In this document: positions 11,771 to 23,204 of the stretch, piece by piece
Numbering within the stretch: position 1 is the first letter of the stretch
How the letters are laid out: each line of letters begins with the position of its first letter
Notes under the pieces: generated by a model
The model's input: only the letters and a program-made list of their open reading frames with translations
Database searches by the model: none
Told to the model about the DNA's origin: nothing
Program-made: the position numbers and the translations under genes
DNA from: Garcia nutans
Lineage: Eukaryota > Streptophyta > Magnoliopsida > Malpighiales > Euphorbiaceae
Length of the DNA stretch: 64,000 nt
Direction of reading: 5' to 3'
Assembly (NCBI GenBank): GCA_947685225.1
Contig: CANTUV010000012.1
Span: 4,774,001-4,838,000, forward strand

Positions 11771-12902
11771 TTACATTTGCAGTTCTTGGTGAGAAGACCA
11801 CAGTTATGTCACCCGAAGTATTTATCAGTGCTGGTGTACCATGCTGCAGGTCCCATTTCATTTCTTTCCTATTCTGCTCCTCAATGTTCTCCTTTTGCTT
11901 TGTGGAACTTGTTACGATGACCTTTTTTTGGTTGATGAAGTTGTTTCTGTAGAAACCACTTTGATATCACTTCTATTGGTATCAGCTCAACCTGATTGAC
12001 AATAGAAGTATGACAATTGGCTGAAAGTGAAAATCATTTGAAATGAACTTTTATAAACCTAAAAGTTCATACTGCCCTTTGTCTTGCCTCCACAAACAGG
12101 AAGTTGTGGATTTCACTTCTTAGAATAGTTATAATTTGTATAAGCCTATATTTTCAATTCCTTTGGAGTTTATTTATATATGCTATGTGGAGTTTATTTA
12201 TATATTCCTAACTTTCTAATGGCTCTGAATCAGGTTAGTGCAAAATGCTGGGGAGTTTGTTGTCACTTTCCCAAGAGCCTATCATTCAGGGTTTAGTCAT
12301 GGTAATTGCCTGTGCATTTCAGTTTAGTATCTTGTATTGATAAATGATTTCTTTTCTTCTTCTTCTTCTTCTTCTTCTTCTTCTTCTGCTAATTGGAATC
12401 AGTCCTGTTGATCAATGTGGAAGATTGTTTTTGTTTATGGTTTTAGGGTTTAATTGTGGGGAGGCAGCTAATATTGCAACTCTTGAATGGTTGATGGTCG
12501 CTAGAGATGCTGCAATTCGAAGAGCTTCAATTAATTATCCTCCAATGGTGTCTCATTTCCAGTTACTTTATGATCTTGCACTAGAACTATGTACAAGGTA
12601 TGCTTTGTCAACTGCAGCTTTCCTTTTACCTGCTGAACTAGCAATCTTATTGTGATAATACAAATGCTATGGAAACAGGCTCTGAAATTAGGCGTACTGT
12701 TCATGATGATAAGTTGTCTGATCAGCATCTGTTTTCATGTGTCACTTGTGAAATTTTGAGCTTTGATTGTGTTGCTGTAATTCAGCCAAGAGAAGCAGCT
12801 GTTAGATACCTCACATCTGCTGATTGTAGCTTCTTTAACGATTGGATTGTTGGTTCTGGTGTAACTAATGACAGTTCACAAACGACTTATATGCACTTTT
12901 AA
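11771..12902 (+). pseudogene. REF6: Captured REF6 (JMJ12) fragment: JmjC-region exons
   Basis: REF6 is the plant JmjC histone H3K27 demethylase. Exons recognisable with intact splice sites are 11771-11849 (VLGEKTTVMSPEVFISAGVP), 12234-12301 (NAGEFVVTFPRAYHSGFSHG) and 12447-12597 (FNCGEAANIATLEW through LYDLALELCTR). An exon body at about 12669-12902 carries FSCVTCEILSFDC and YLTSADCSFFNDWIVGSG. The CHSGFS-like histidine segment of the JmjC core is retained, but the N-terminal JmjN and first iron-ligand exons and the C-terminal zinc fingers are absent. Between 12597 and 12669 the gap is far too short for the intervening coding sequence, so an internal deletion has joined distant exons. A (TTC)n run sits in the intron at 12353-12386. 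No full product is possible. Confidence 0.88.
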
Positions 12903-13020
12903 TCAATCATGGTCCCAGGTTTATGATAGTTGGGATCTTTAGCTTTTCTTCAAGCCAATTATCAAAACAAACTCAGGATTATTATTTTTTTTCACTTTCT
13001 TATTTGTTTCTTGGCAACAG

Positions 13021-13096
13021 CTCCTGTTGCTCTGAGAGCCAAAGAGAGGCTGCTTTATTTCTTGGACAGTTTGCTGCAACAGACTCAGATTGCAAG
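13021..13096 (+). pseudogene. ARIA: Captured exon of an ARIA-like armadillo/BTB gene
   Basis: An acceptor (GGCAACAG) and a GTAAAG donor bound a 76-bp exon. In one frame it reads SCCSESQREAALFLGQFAAT then DSDCK, which matches a conserved armadillo-repeat segment of plant ARIA/ABAP1 proteins (ARM repeats plus a BTB domain; ARIA interacts with the ABA-response factor ABF2). T-rich intron-like sequence lies on both sides (12915-13020 and 13097-13180). No neighbouring ARIA exon is visible. It sits directly after the REF6 fragment and so marks a third captured gene. Confidence 0.72.
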
Positions 13097-13499
13097 GTAA
13101 AGTCAAGCTTGCCTTTTAACTTCATTTTCTTTTTTTTATTTTTGAGTTGGTTTCTATTTCTAATTGTTTAGAAGATGGAAATAAATTAAGTAAATATTAT
13201 TCTCTCCTTCTTAAGTCTAAGGTTGTTTTTCCAGCTGTCCCTTTTGCAGATAAACACAGAGTTAACTTTTGTAAATTGATGGGGTTGAGACTCATTTGCC
13301 TTCCAATTTAGGATTGACTTCGCCAAATATTTCATGAAGCGTCATTCAAGTTGAAGTTAATAGTATAATTTAGTGATATATGTATAGTGTTGATTTTTTT
13401 TTAGTTTGTTAATATGTTGAATGGTTGAATTTGTGGAGGTTTTTTGATTCACAAATTTGCAATCCTCCATTGTAAAGTGTTGTCTTATATGTATAATGT

Positions 13500-14126
13500 A
13501 CAGTTTAACAGACAATGGTGGTGAAATGGAAATGAACATTGAAACTATTGTCTAATATTCAGTGTGCCATATTAATCAGACAACGGTTTTTAATAAGAAA
13601 GCATTGTATAAACCTTAATCAGACATCGCCTCAATAAACAACGGTTTTTGTCTTCATCAGACAACGGTCAAAAAGTGTTGTCTAAACCTTCATCAGACAA
13701 CGGTTAAAAACCGTTGTCTGATAAAACTAAAAACCATTGTGGAAACCATCTTCAAACAACTGTTAAAAACCATTGTCTGAAATGCTATCAGACATCGCCT
13801 CAATAGACAACGGTGAAAAAGCATTGTCTAAACCTTCATCAGACAACGGTTAAAAATCGTTGTCTGAAAATTTAGAAACCGTTGTCTGACAATTTAGAAG
13901 CCGTTGTGGAAACCATCAGACAATGGTTAAAAATCGTTGTCTGAAAAATTTGAAACCATTGTCTGAATCATCATCAGACAACGGCCAAAAACCGTTGTCT
14001 GATAAAATTAAAAGCCGTTGTGCAAACCTACATCAGACAACAGTTTTAAAACCGTTGTCTGAAATGCTATCAGACATCGCTTCAATAGACAACCGTTTTT
14101 GTCTTCATCAGACAACGGCCAGAAAG
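13500..14126. repeat. Right subterminal repeats of the Pack-CACTA
   Basis: About twenty copies of AGACAACGG or CCGTTGTCTG, many as facing pairs such as ACAACGGTTAAAAACCGTTG. A larger block beginning TCAGACATCGCCTCAATAGACAACG recurs at about 13619, 13790 and 14069, showing local duplication. Short open frames here are by-products of the repeats. Confidence 0.85.
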
Positions 14127-14155
14127 CGTTGTCTGATTCAGTTTTCCTTGAAGTG
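14127..14155 (-). repeat. Right terminal inverted repeat of the Pack-CACTA
   Basis: It ends CTTGAAGTG, the inverted form of CACTTCAAG, immediately before the target duplication TCT. Confidence 0.93.
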
Positions 14156-14158
14156 TCT

Positions 14159-15426
14159 CTTTTAATTTATGCATGCTCACATTGGGGATAATATGAATCT
14201 TTAAGTGTGGAGTACAGTTTGTGTTTTTACTTTTAATTTATCTTTGTTTAAGTTTGGTTAATGTTTTTCCTTGAATAAATGAATGTTGAAAAGTTCAATT
14301 GTTATAAGATTGTTGATAGATGACCTTTGAATTTTTGAAGCGTGAATTTGAGAATTGATTAGAATTGATACTTATTGTCAATTTTGATGGTTATTCTTTG
14401 CATCACCATTAAACTAGTGAGGAATTGAGCAATCAACTTATTATTCTTTATTGTGTGTAAACATCTTTGATTGATGAATTGCTAGAACTTGCTTTGACAT
14501 ACATTTTGAGACTATATAAAAATTTCAATTAGGCATCAATATGATTAAGGCAATTAAGTGAACCCACTTTGGCTTAAAAAGACCAACCTTATATCCAACC
14601 TTAGTTAGCCAATTTTGAGCTTATTTTATTTTTCCTTTTCTTTCTTTTTCACAACACCATTAGCTTGAGCTTTGTTGTTTTAACTATTACCCTTGCATTA
14701 GGTCAAGAGCATTTTAAGAGCGTTTATGATTGAGTGTTGTATTAAATAAAGTGTGGAGTTAAATTTAATGAGTTCAAAATTATAAATTATTATCTTCTTT
14801 AGTTGCAAACCCTAAAAAAATAGAAAATAAAAAAATAAAAAAATAGAAGAAGTTCTTTTTCGTAGGATTGGAATAAGTTTGAGAATAATCATTGCAAGAT
14901 TTAATAAGTGAGTTCCCTTGAAATGCTCTTTAATGTCAAGGGATAGGTGAGTGGAAGGTGTTTTGGGATTGTTGGGTTATACATATGATCGGTTAGTTCA
15001 TTCTTGAAGTGCTCTTAAACTTAATGAATAAGCTCACATTTCCTAAATGTCATGCCTTTGCCTTTGCCCCCATTACAACCCAAAGAAAGACCTTATGATT
15101 GATGCTTGATTGTAATTAGGTGGTGGAGATTTGATTGATAAGCAAGCCTATAGAGATAATCTTTCATTGAATGTTGAGAGCTTAAACACTACCTTATTAA
15201 ACACTCAAGAGGTTTTTTGTGGGAGTGATAATTCTTGGTATGCATGGATTGGCCATTAAATTACTTGAGTACTGATTATTCTTGATTTGATAATGATTGT
15301 GGATTTAATAAAATGGGAGTCTTGATATATCCTTATAACTCTTAAACTTGACTAAATTTATCTTGTTTAGTTTGCTTTGATTTTGACTTTGCTTGGGAAC
15401 AAGCAAAGAATTAAGTATGGGGTAGT
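14159..15426 (+). mobile_element. 3' internal region and polypurine tract of the Athila-like element
   Basis: AT-rich, no open frame longer than chance. It continues the Athila-like internal sequence after the CACTA and ends in the purine-rich AAGTATGGGG (15413-15422) just before the 3' LTR. A similar TTTAAGTGTGGAGT at about 14198 may be a second polypurine-like tract. Confidence 0.65.
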
Positions 15427-17407
15427 TGTTTGGATCATCTATGTGTTTATGTTTAGTGTGATTTTATTAGCTTTTGATTGATTTTTCTTTTAATTTATGT
15501 TTAAAGTTTGTTTAAAGTATTTGATCCAGGTTGAAGAACAAAATGATGGAGCTTTAATTCAATTTGATGGATTATTAAGGTGAAAAGCATGAGACACGGC
15601 CAAGACACTTCATGGCTTGGTCGTGTCCCTCATCCAAAGAAAGAGGCAGGAAAATTTGACAGAGCTTGACATAAGCAAGAGACACGACCAAGCCCTTGGC
15701 CATGTCCCACTAAGAGAAAACATAAAGAAGAAGGGGATCTTGTTGCAGAAATGAACACACTCAAGAGAGCAAAGCAAAGACAAAGTGAAGCAAAGGCAGA
15801 AGTGGACAGACCCAAGAGACACGGCCAAGCCACTAGCCGTGTCACATGACATGGCTAAAGCCTTGGCCGTATCTCACCAATTGACCAAGGCAAAGAAGAA
15901 ACAATGCTAGAAATATAGTAGAGAACACACTCAAGAGACACGGCCAAGCCATTAGCCGTGACACATAACACGGCCAAGGCCTTAGCCGTGTCCCATTTGG
16001 AAAATGAAGAAAGAAATGGGGCAGCCATGGACATGGCCACATGGCTTGGCCGTGTCCACAAGAAAATGAGTGACACAACCAAGTCACTCATGACTTGGCC
16101 GTGTCTTTTGAGAATTTTTTCAATTATTTTACATGAAATGGGGGACAAAGTGGAGACAACAAGTGCCAACTTTTGAAAAGAAATATTAAAAGAAGAAAAA
16201 GGGTGCCTAATTCATGGGATGAATACTAAAATAATGAGAAAGTGGGAGACAAAGTGGAATGTGTGAGTTGGAAAGCATGCTTTGTGTCTTAAGAAATTAA
16301 AAAGAATGGAAGAGGGATATATATATACATGGTTTTGGAGCTTGAAGAGGAGTTCTATCTTGTATCATCTTCTTGTTCTTGGTCTTGAGAGAGACCAAGA
16401 ACATCACCTTCATCTTCATTTTTCATTTCTTCCATAAACAAGATCTTTGACATTTTTGGGATAAAATTGGGTGAGCAAGCTCTTGTGAAGGTTAGGGTCT
16501 GAAGAAAGCTTGATTGAGGGGCTTGAGAGAGTGACCATTTCATCTTTCAAGAGGAGAGCCATTGATTGAAGAAGACTTGTTAGTTCTTCATCATATTCAA
16601 GGTGGAGCTAGGAGGAAGTCTAGAAGTCCAACTCTTAGCATCTTCAAAGGGGTTTTTATATTCTCTCTTTTAATTCATTTCTAGATTGTTATTATTTGTT
16701 AAGAACATTAATATTTCAATGTACAATTGCGATTTGATTTATATTGAGATGAATATTTGTTTTAAATTGATGATGTTGAGCTAAATTACTCATGCCTAGG
16801 GTTTGTAGTATATTTGATTAAATGACTTGATTTGATATTTCCATTAATATACCTTGTTGTTGGTTGATTGTATTGGATTGAATGTTAGGTTGATAGATTA
16901 GCTACCTATTGATCTCTAGATATCGAATGAAGGACCAAGAGGAGAAATTTGATATTGGAATTATACAATCAACTACCCTAAGAATGAATTAGAAATATAA
17001 GTTCTAGAGTTTATTAATTTGTAATTTCAAAATAATTGGTTGTTGTTAATTCATGAATGTGAAAACTAATGAATTAATAATTACTAATTAAACTCAAGGA
17101 ACAAATTAAAATACAAGATCATGTTAATAGATAATTTGAGAGTTAAGCTTTGGTTAAATTGATCTACAACCCTAGGCACCATTCCTAGAATTGTATTGTT
17201 CTTGAATAACCATTACGCACGTTACTTTAATTTTAATTGTCTTTCACCATTCCAACACATCACACTCTTATTTTTAAATTTCTTGCTAATCAAACTATTA
17301 CAAAATAATTTCTTCCTTGTGAGACATCCTTGCGGTGATCATCGTTGCTATAACTACCTCATATACTTGCGAGTGTACCTTGTAGTAGTAATTAATCGAG
17401 CTCAACA
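15427..17407 (+). repeat. 3' LTR of the Athila-like element
   Basis: About 1.98 kb, starting TGTTTGGATC and ending GAGCTCAACA, then the duplication GTTAT. It differs from the 5' LTR mostly by point changes and by gain or loss of units in the GACACGGCC hairpin cluster (15590-16110). A TATA run lies at 16314-16328. A leader stem with GTTCTTGGTCT facing AGACCAAGAAC lies at 16375-16402. Confidence 0.88.
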
Positions 17408-18913
17408 GTTATTACTCAAGCCTAGTATTGAATGGCATCTTGGAAGTGAAGGTTAGAGAGTGACATTAGCCTGGATATGGGTATTAATTAAGATATATAC
17501 AAACTTTTGATATTTTGGATATAATTGCATTAAATTTGGCCTAACACATTTTAGATAGAAAATGTGTTAAGCTACTTGGCAATTTGAACATTCATGTACA
17601 TCGTGTTGTAACATGTGAATTGATGATATGCATTATGTAAAGCCACTAGTAATGGCTAAAATGAATAAAATGTGATTTATATGAATTATGTGAGAATGGC
17701 CCAAAAATATTTGGATAATATGTTTATAATATTAAATGAAATACATAGGACAAAATAATAAGATATGATGAATTAAAATGATTTGGCATTGATATGAATG
17801 AGAAAAATGAGAAAATGAGGCAATGTGATGAGAAAAATTGATGATGAAAATATGTACTACTTGTGTGCCTAGTATGTTATTCAATTTTCAGAGTTCCGTG
17901 TTTGGCAGCATGCCTATGAGCTTATCCTCATCTTTTATCTTCAAGGCTAGATGCTAGGCATCACTGATATATATTTGCCTTTGGGCTAGATGATGGCATC
18001 ATTATGATTTGCCTTCGGGCTAGATGTTGGGCGTCACTTGCCTTCGGGCTAGACATTGGATGTCAATATGGACCAAAATAGTAACTCCGAGATTTGAATA
18101 ATATATTAGATTATTTGAGTTCATGCTTGTGTATGTGTTAATGTGAATTATAAAAAGATTAAATATTATGTTCTAAAGTGAAATTGTATACCACATTATG
18201 AAATAGCATGCAAAAGCATTGTTCATTGTCATTGGTTTATAGTTTTATTATTATCAAAGTTTGTAGCGCTAGGCTTTTAGCTTAGCATGATTGAAACTCA
18301 TCGCGCAGGTAACAGGGTTGATTCTGAGAGCCCTACAGGACCTAAGTAGGTCTAAGGTTCAGACTTATTTGAAGTTTGAGTTGTGCCACGAGATCCGACC
18401 TTGATGTTGGATTGCATATAATGTAGAGATATACATATATATACAAGAATTATCAACTATATTAAGTGTATTTGTATATAAAAAGGCTTTATGAACATGA
18501 TTATGTAATTATAGTTTTGTAAATGTAAACAATTTACATTTTTCATTTATTTGTGAGTTACTTGGAAATGAGGGAATATATTTTTGGAAAAATTATTAAG
18601 TATGTGTTGATAACAAATTTGGGAGTGCTTTTCAATGACAGGTTGTGTGATTTTGGTTTTGGATTTATTGATAATACAGATAAAACTCTTGTGAATTTTT
18701 TTCCAAAGATTTTCTTACAAAGATATTTTTTTTTTGAAATACTAAATATGGATGTATCTATTTATTAAGTTAGTCTATAATAAATTATAATTATTTTATT
18801 AATTGAATATATGAGCCCACAGGTAAATATGGTGGCACTCTTGCAATCTGGATATATACTTTATGTATATGAAGTATATATATTGTACTTATATAGGATA
18901 TAAGGATGTTATA
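17408..18913 (+). repeat. 5' LTR of the large retroelement, right portion
   Basis: Resumes the LTR interrupted at 3853 and is similar to 24440-26077 in the related solo LTR. Shared landmarks are TAACACATTTT, a GCCTTCGGGCTAGATG repeat (17935-18070) and a GCTTAGC...CATCGCGCAGGT segment near 18280. It ends near GATGTTATA (18905-18913), just before the tRNA-iMet primer-binding site. Confidence 0.72.
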
Positions 18914-18920
18914 TTTATTT

Positions 18921-18932
18921 TGGTATCAGAGC
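18921..18932 (+). other. tRNA-iMet type primer-binding site
   Basis: TGGTATCAGAGC is the classic plant retrotransposon site complementary to the initiator methionine tRNA 3' end. It lies seven to eight bases after the LTR end and defines the element's plus orientation. Confidence 0.88.
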
Positions 18933-20477
18933 CTAGGTTTGAGATTCTTGACCTAGGTGGGCTTTGAAAATGTTAAAAGAAAGTTTTGAAAATAATGATT
19001 TGTGTTTTAAAATATACATATACATTGGCATCTGTATTGGTCTCTGATGTGGCAATGTTTGTTTGATATAACTAATATAAGTTGAGGTGGCGTTTAGAAT
19101 GCGTAGATCAAAGTGGCGCAATAGAAGCATTATTTTAGAGATTTAAATTTAAAAGATCATAGGAGCATTTACTTAATTAAGATTTATATTGAATTCAATT
19201 GATAAATAAGAAAAATTAAGAAAATGATCAATGATATGAAATAAAGAGCATGAAAGATGAGTATTATAGTTGCTGAAAATTTTGTATATGTGCTGCGAGG
19301 TGATTTTTTTCTGAATTGTTAGACTAATCTAGAGATGTTAATTGAGCTTAAAATTTTATTGGGAAGTTTTTATATATGTTATAATGTAATGTATAAAATT
19401 TCATAATTTTTAAAGATGAATTACTATTTAAGAAAAATAGAAGAACACAGATTGTTGGGGCCGTTCCAGCAACTCAGAATCTGTAGAAGTTGAAAAATAT
19501 ATTTAAATACCATAGAAAACCAACCTAGAAAAATCTGAAATTTTACATTAAATATCATATGTATCACTAGAACATATGTTTAAAATTTCATGAATTTTTA
19601 TTAAGTTTTGTACTTGAAAAAATGGATAACCAGGTGCTGTCAGGGGAATTATTAAAAAGACAGATTTTGAGATTTTGAAAGACTTAATTTTTAAATATAG
19701 TAAATCAGCTTGGAAAAATATAAATTTTAAATATAAGTCAATATATGTGTCTAGTGCACATTATTAAAAGTTTACAATCTTTTGTGAAGTCTTGGTGAGA
19801 AATGAGAAATAGAAATTTGAGATTGGCATGAAAATAAGGAAGTCATGATGATTTGTGTAAGTGTGTAATAAATTAATTCATGTGATAAATGAATGAAGGA
19901 AATTATGAAAATTTGCATATGGATGGGTAGAGGTATGAAGGAGGAATATTTAGTTTTTAATATATTAGAATAAAGAGTTCATAATTAAGATTAAAGAGAG
20001 AACTAGTATATGATAACAAATCTGTTTACTATAGAAGTATATTGAGGATTTATTAAAGTGACATATAGTATTGATTTAGCCAAGATTGACTATAAATAAG
20101 AAAGAATTTAAGTATTGTTCCTTATATTGACAATTAAAATGTGAATTTATATAAATGGTTTACTAAGTTAATGTGAGTTGAGGTTATGAATGCAATCTAT
20201 ATTTGGTTGCATGATTGAGATGTGTTTATTAATTTGTTATGCGAAAATAGATGTTATGAGAAAAGTAATAAATATGTTTTGGATATTTAAAGTGGATGTA
20301 AAAATTTAATAGAGGGATTTTAAGTTATTTTATGAATGGTATTTGGTTGATTAATCAAGACATGAATCATTTGATTTAGATGAATGGAATTAATAATGAT
20401 ATGCTAAGTAAATATTGGGAGTATTTGTAAACATTGGTGAAATGGTTATAAGATTGTTGTGTGATCAATTTAATTGG
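18933..20477 (+). mobile_element. Internal region of the large retroelement, part 1
   Basis: AT-rich sequence with no gag or pol similarity that I can recognise in any frame. It ends at the inverted solo LTR, whose target duplication ATTGG is 20473-20477. Confidence 0.5.
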
Positions 20478-22489
20478 TGTTGCGCTCGGATTAAGTACTA
20501 CTACAAGCGTCACTCGCAAGTATACGAGGTAGCTGTAGCAAAGGTGATTGCCCCAAGGTCGTTTCCCCAAGAAGGTGTGGTTCATAATAGCTTGATTGAC
20601 AAGTATTTAAATGCGAAAGTTTGTTGCGTTGGAATGGTACGAGAATAATTTAAACCTAAGATTAATGTGCGTAGGGTTGAAATGTGATGGTTGTACAAGA
20701 TCAAATCGATTCTTGGGAATGTGCCTAGGGTTATATGTCCATTCAATCAAAGCTCAATTCTCAATTATCCATTAACATAACCTTGTAAATTAATTTGTTT
20801 CTTAAGGTTAATTAGTCAATTACCAATCCATTAGTTCTCACATTCATGAATTAACAATGACCAATTCTTTTACATTTGCAAATTAATAAACCCTAGAACT
20901 TATATTTCTAATTCATTCTTAGGATAGTCGATTGCATAATTCCAATATCGAATTTCACCTCTCGGTCCTTCATTCAATATCTAGAGATCAATAGGTAGCT
21001 AATCTATCAACCTAGCATTTAATGCAATACAATCAACCAATCAACAAGGAACATCAATGTAAATATCAAATCAAGACATTCAACCAAATATACTACAAAC
21101 CCTTGACATGGGTATTTAGCTCAACATCATCAATTTAGAACAAACATTCAACTTAATATAAAACAAATACAAATTGTTCATTGCAATATCAATTTCTTAA
21201 TACAACAACAACAATAGAAATGAATTAAAAGAGAGAATAGAAAAACCCCTTGTGAAGATGCCAAGAGTAGGATTACTAGTCTTCCTCCTAGCTCCACTTT
21301 GATGTATGATGAAGAACTCAAGCCCTCTTCAATGGTTGATTCCCCTTTGCAATATGGAATGGAGCTTTCTCAAGTCACCAAACCTTTGGATGGAGCTTTC
21401 TCAAGTCACCAACTCTTCAATTGATTTTGCCTTTGGAAGATGGAATGGAGCTTTCTCAAGTCACCAATCCTTTCAATGAAGCTTCTTCAACCTTCAAGAG
21501 CTTGTTAACCCAATTTATCCCAAAGAACCTCAAAGATCTTATCAATGTAAGATAGAGAAGGTGGAGAGAATGGAAATGGAGATGAAGATGAAGGGGGTAA
21601 GGGAGAGTGTCACTCTCTCCCTCTCCCAAACGTGTAGTAGAAATTTGGCTCCAAGAAAAAAACCAAGAACAAGAACTCCCTCCAATTTCCCTCTTCTTCT
21701 CCTTTTAATTCATTCAAAATCACCACCCATGCCTTCCAACTCACCCCATTTTACTTTGTTCCCCACTATTTCTTTGTTTAGTATTTCTTTTAGCAAGCAT
21801 AAGGCATTGTCTCCCACTTTGTTCCCCACTTCGTGCAAAAGAAATCAAATGTTTTAGGTGTGACATGGCCAAGCCAAGAGTGGCTTGGCCGTGTCTCTTG
21901 TTTTCCTTTGGGACACGGCCAAGCCATCTGGCCGTGTCCTTCACTGACCTTTTTCTTTCTTTTCTTTTGGTCTCAAGGGGTGACACGGCCAAGCTTATGG
22001 CCGTGTCATGTGGGTGTGTCCACTACTGTCTCTTTTCTTTCCTTCTTTGCTTGCTCCCTTGTTCTTTGGCATGAAATGGGACACGGCCAAGCTTGCTGGC
22101 CGTGTCATGTGACACGGACATGGACACGGCCAGTGGCTTGGGCGTGTCACTGAGTGTGTCTCTTCCTGCTTCTTCATTTTTGCTCTTCTTTTCTTGGTTT
22201 CTTTGGTTTTGCTCCTTGGATGAGATACGGCCAGAGGCTTGGCTGTGTCTCATGGCCGTGTCATGCTCTGCCCTCTTCATTCTTTGAGGGACACGGCCAA
22301 GCTTGATTTGGCTTGGCCATGTCTTGCTTGGTTCATGCTTTTCCTGCACTGTTTTGATCTTCCAAGGGTGTTTTTGCACCTAAACCTAAAACAAACACTT
22401 TAAACAAACTTAAAACAAAAATCAATCAAAACATTAACTAAAAACATATAAAAATCACACTAAAAACTAGTACAAAAATGATCTAAACA
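20478..22489 (-). mobile_element. Solo LTR of the Athila-like family, inverted
   Basis: The whole block is the reverse complement of the 3854-5825 LTR type, with matching ends (TGTTGCGCTC on the left, ATCTAAACA on the right) and a perfect 5-bp duplication ATTGG at 20473-20477 and 22490-22494. The GACACGGCC hairpin cluster is at 21860-22330. No internal sequence or second LTR adjoins it, so it is the product of LTR-LTR recombination. Several open frames at 21560-22380 are only this repeat. Confidence 0.92.
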
Positions 22490-22494
22490 ATTGG

Positions 22495-23204
22495 TGATAA
22501 GACTTAGAAGTGGGGAAAAAGTTGAGAAAGAGTTGTAGTGAAAGCAGTGTTTATTTGTAACCCACAGGCGTGGGATTGAGATGATACGACCGTGGAGTAG
22601 TTTTGGTAAGATTGATAGTTTTGCTTCATGACATATAGGCAAGATTTGTGGTTTGTATAGTTAGAACTCAACTTCATGATAGAAATTTGTTTATAACTAT
22701 AGACAGTGTGGAAAGAGAAGAGAATTGTGAAAATATGATGAGTTATAGATAATATGAAAAGAAAGTAATTATGTAAATATGGTAACTATAATGAAATGTG
22801 AGTAGAAGATAAATGAGAGTACTTATGGAATGTGATTAAGAGTTATATTGAATGTGTTTAAAATTAACATAATGTAAATAAGTTGATGGAAGTGATGTTC
22901 AAAGTGAATGAGACTATGAGTAATGAATTTGGTAGGAGATGATCATGAGAATTATATAGAGATAATAGAAAAAAATGTGAATAGGAAAATGAATGATTTG
23001 AAAAGATATATTAAATACAATTATTAGCTTCAATAAGTCAAAATGAATGTTTTTTGTAATGATGAATCCAAAGAGAATCGAAATTTGAGAATAAGTTTGA
23101 CCTAATATAGTTAGGTCATGAGTTGAGATAGAATGATAAATTTTAAACAAGCTAAATGTTGGTTTGAATAGAGTAAGGCTATGATGTTGGTATTGCGATA
23201 GTTA
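22495..23204 (+). mobile_element. Internal region of the large retroelement, part 2
   Basis: AT-rich, no coding similarity recognised. It lies between the two solo LTRs; its last five bases are the target duplication AGTTA. Confidence 0.5.

Larger units (their letters stand above)
7461..14155. mobile_element. Pack-CACTA: gene-capturing CACTA (En/Spm) transposon
   Basis: The left end is CACTACAAGAAAAACTGAAT and the right end is its inverted counterpart; the 29-bp terminal inverted repeats differ at two positions. A 3-bp target duplication TCT flanks both ends (7458-7460 and 14156-14158), as expected for CACTA elements. Dense subterminal motifs (AGACAACGGTT and its complement) line the first 470 and last 600 bp. 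No transposase is present. Instead the body holds a 2.5-kb AT-rich tandem array and exon-intron fragments of three unrelated host genes: CDC48, REF6 and ARIA. It sits inside the Athila-like element, so it is younger than that insertion. Confidence 0.92.
3854..17407 (+). mobile_element. Athila/Tat-like Ty3/gypsy retrotransposon, non-autonomous
   Basis: Two direct LTRs (3854-5825 and 15427-17407) begin TGTTT and end CAATA/CAACA, and they are flanked by a perfect 5-bp duplication GTTAT (3849-3853 and 17408-17412). A primer-binding site with the core TGGCGCCGTTGCCG follows the 5' LTR. A purine-rich AAGTATGGGG tract precedes the 3' LTR. The internal region without the nested CACTA is only about 2.9 kb and holds broken gag/pol pieces, so the element depended on a relative for movement. 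Confidence 0.9.

Noticed and set aside
12344..12655. 103-codon frame beginning in a leucine run
   Set aside because: The start is the (TTC)n intron microsatellite; the meaningful part is a REF6 exon with its own splice sites.
13923..14165. 80-codon open frame
   Set aside because: Built from CACTA subterminal repeats and crosses the transposon end.
15610..16176. Several overlapping open frames of 70-104 codons on both strands
   Set aside because: They lie entirely in the GACACGGCC hairpin cluster of the Athila-like LTR; GC-rich palindromes give open frames on both strands and no domain is visible.
21561..22379. Overlapping open frames of 60-118 codons
   Set aside because: Same hairpin cluster and leader in the inverted solo LTR; the matching frames differ between copies, so they are not conserved coding.
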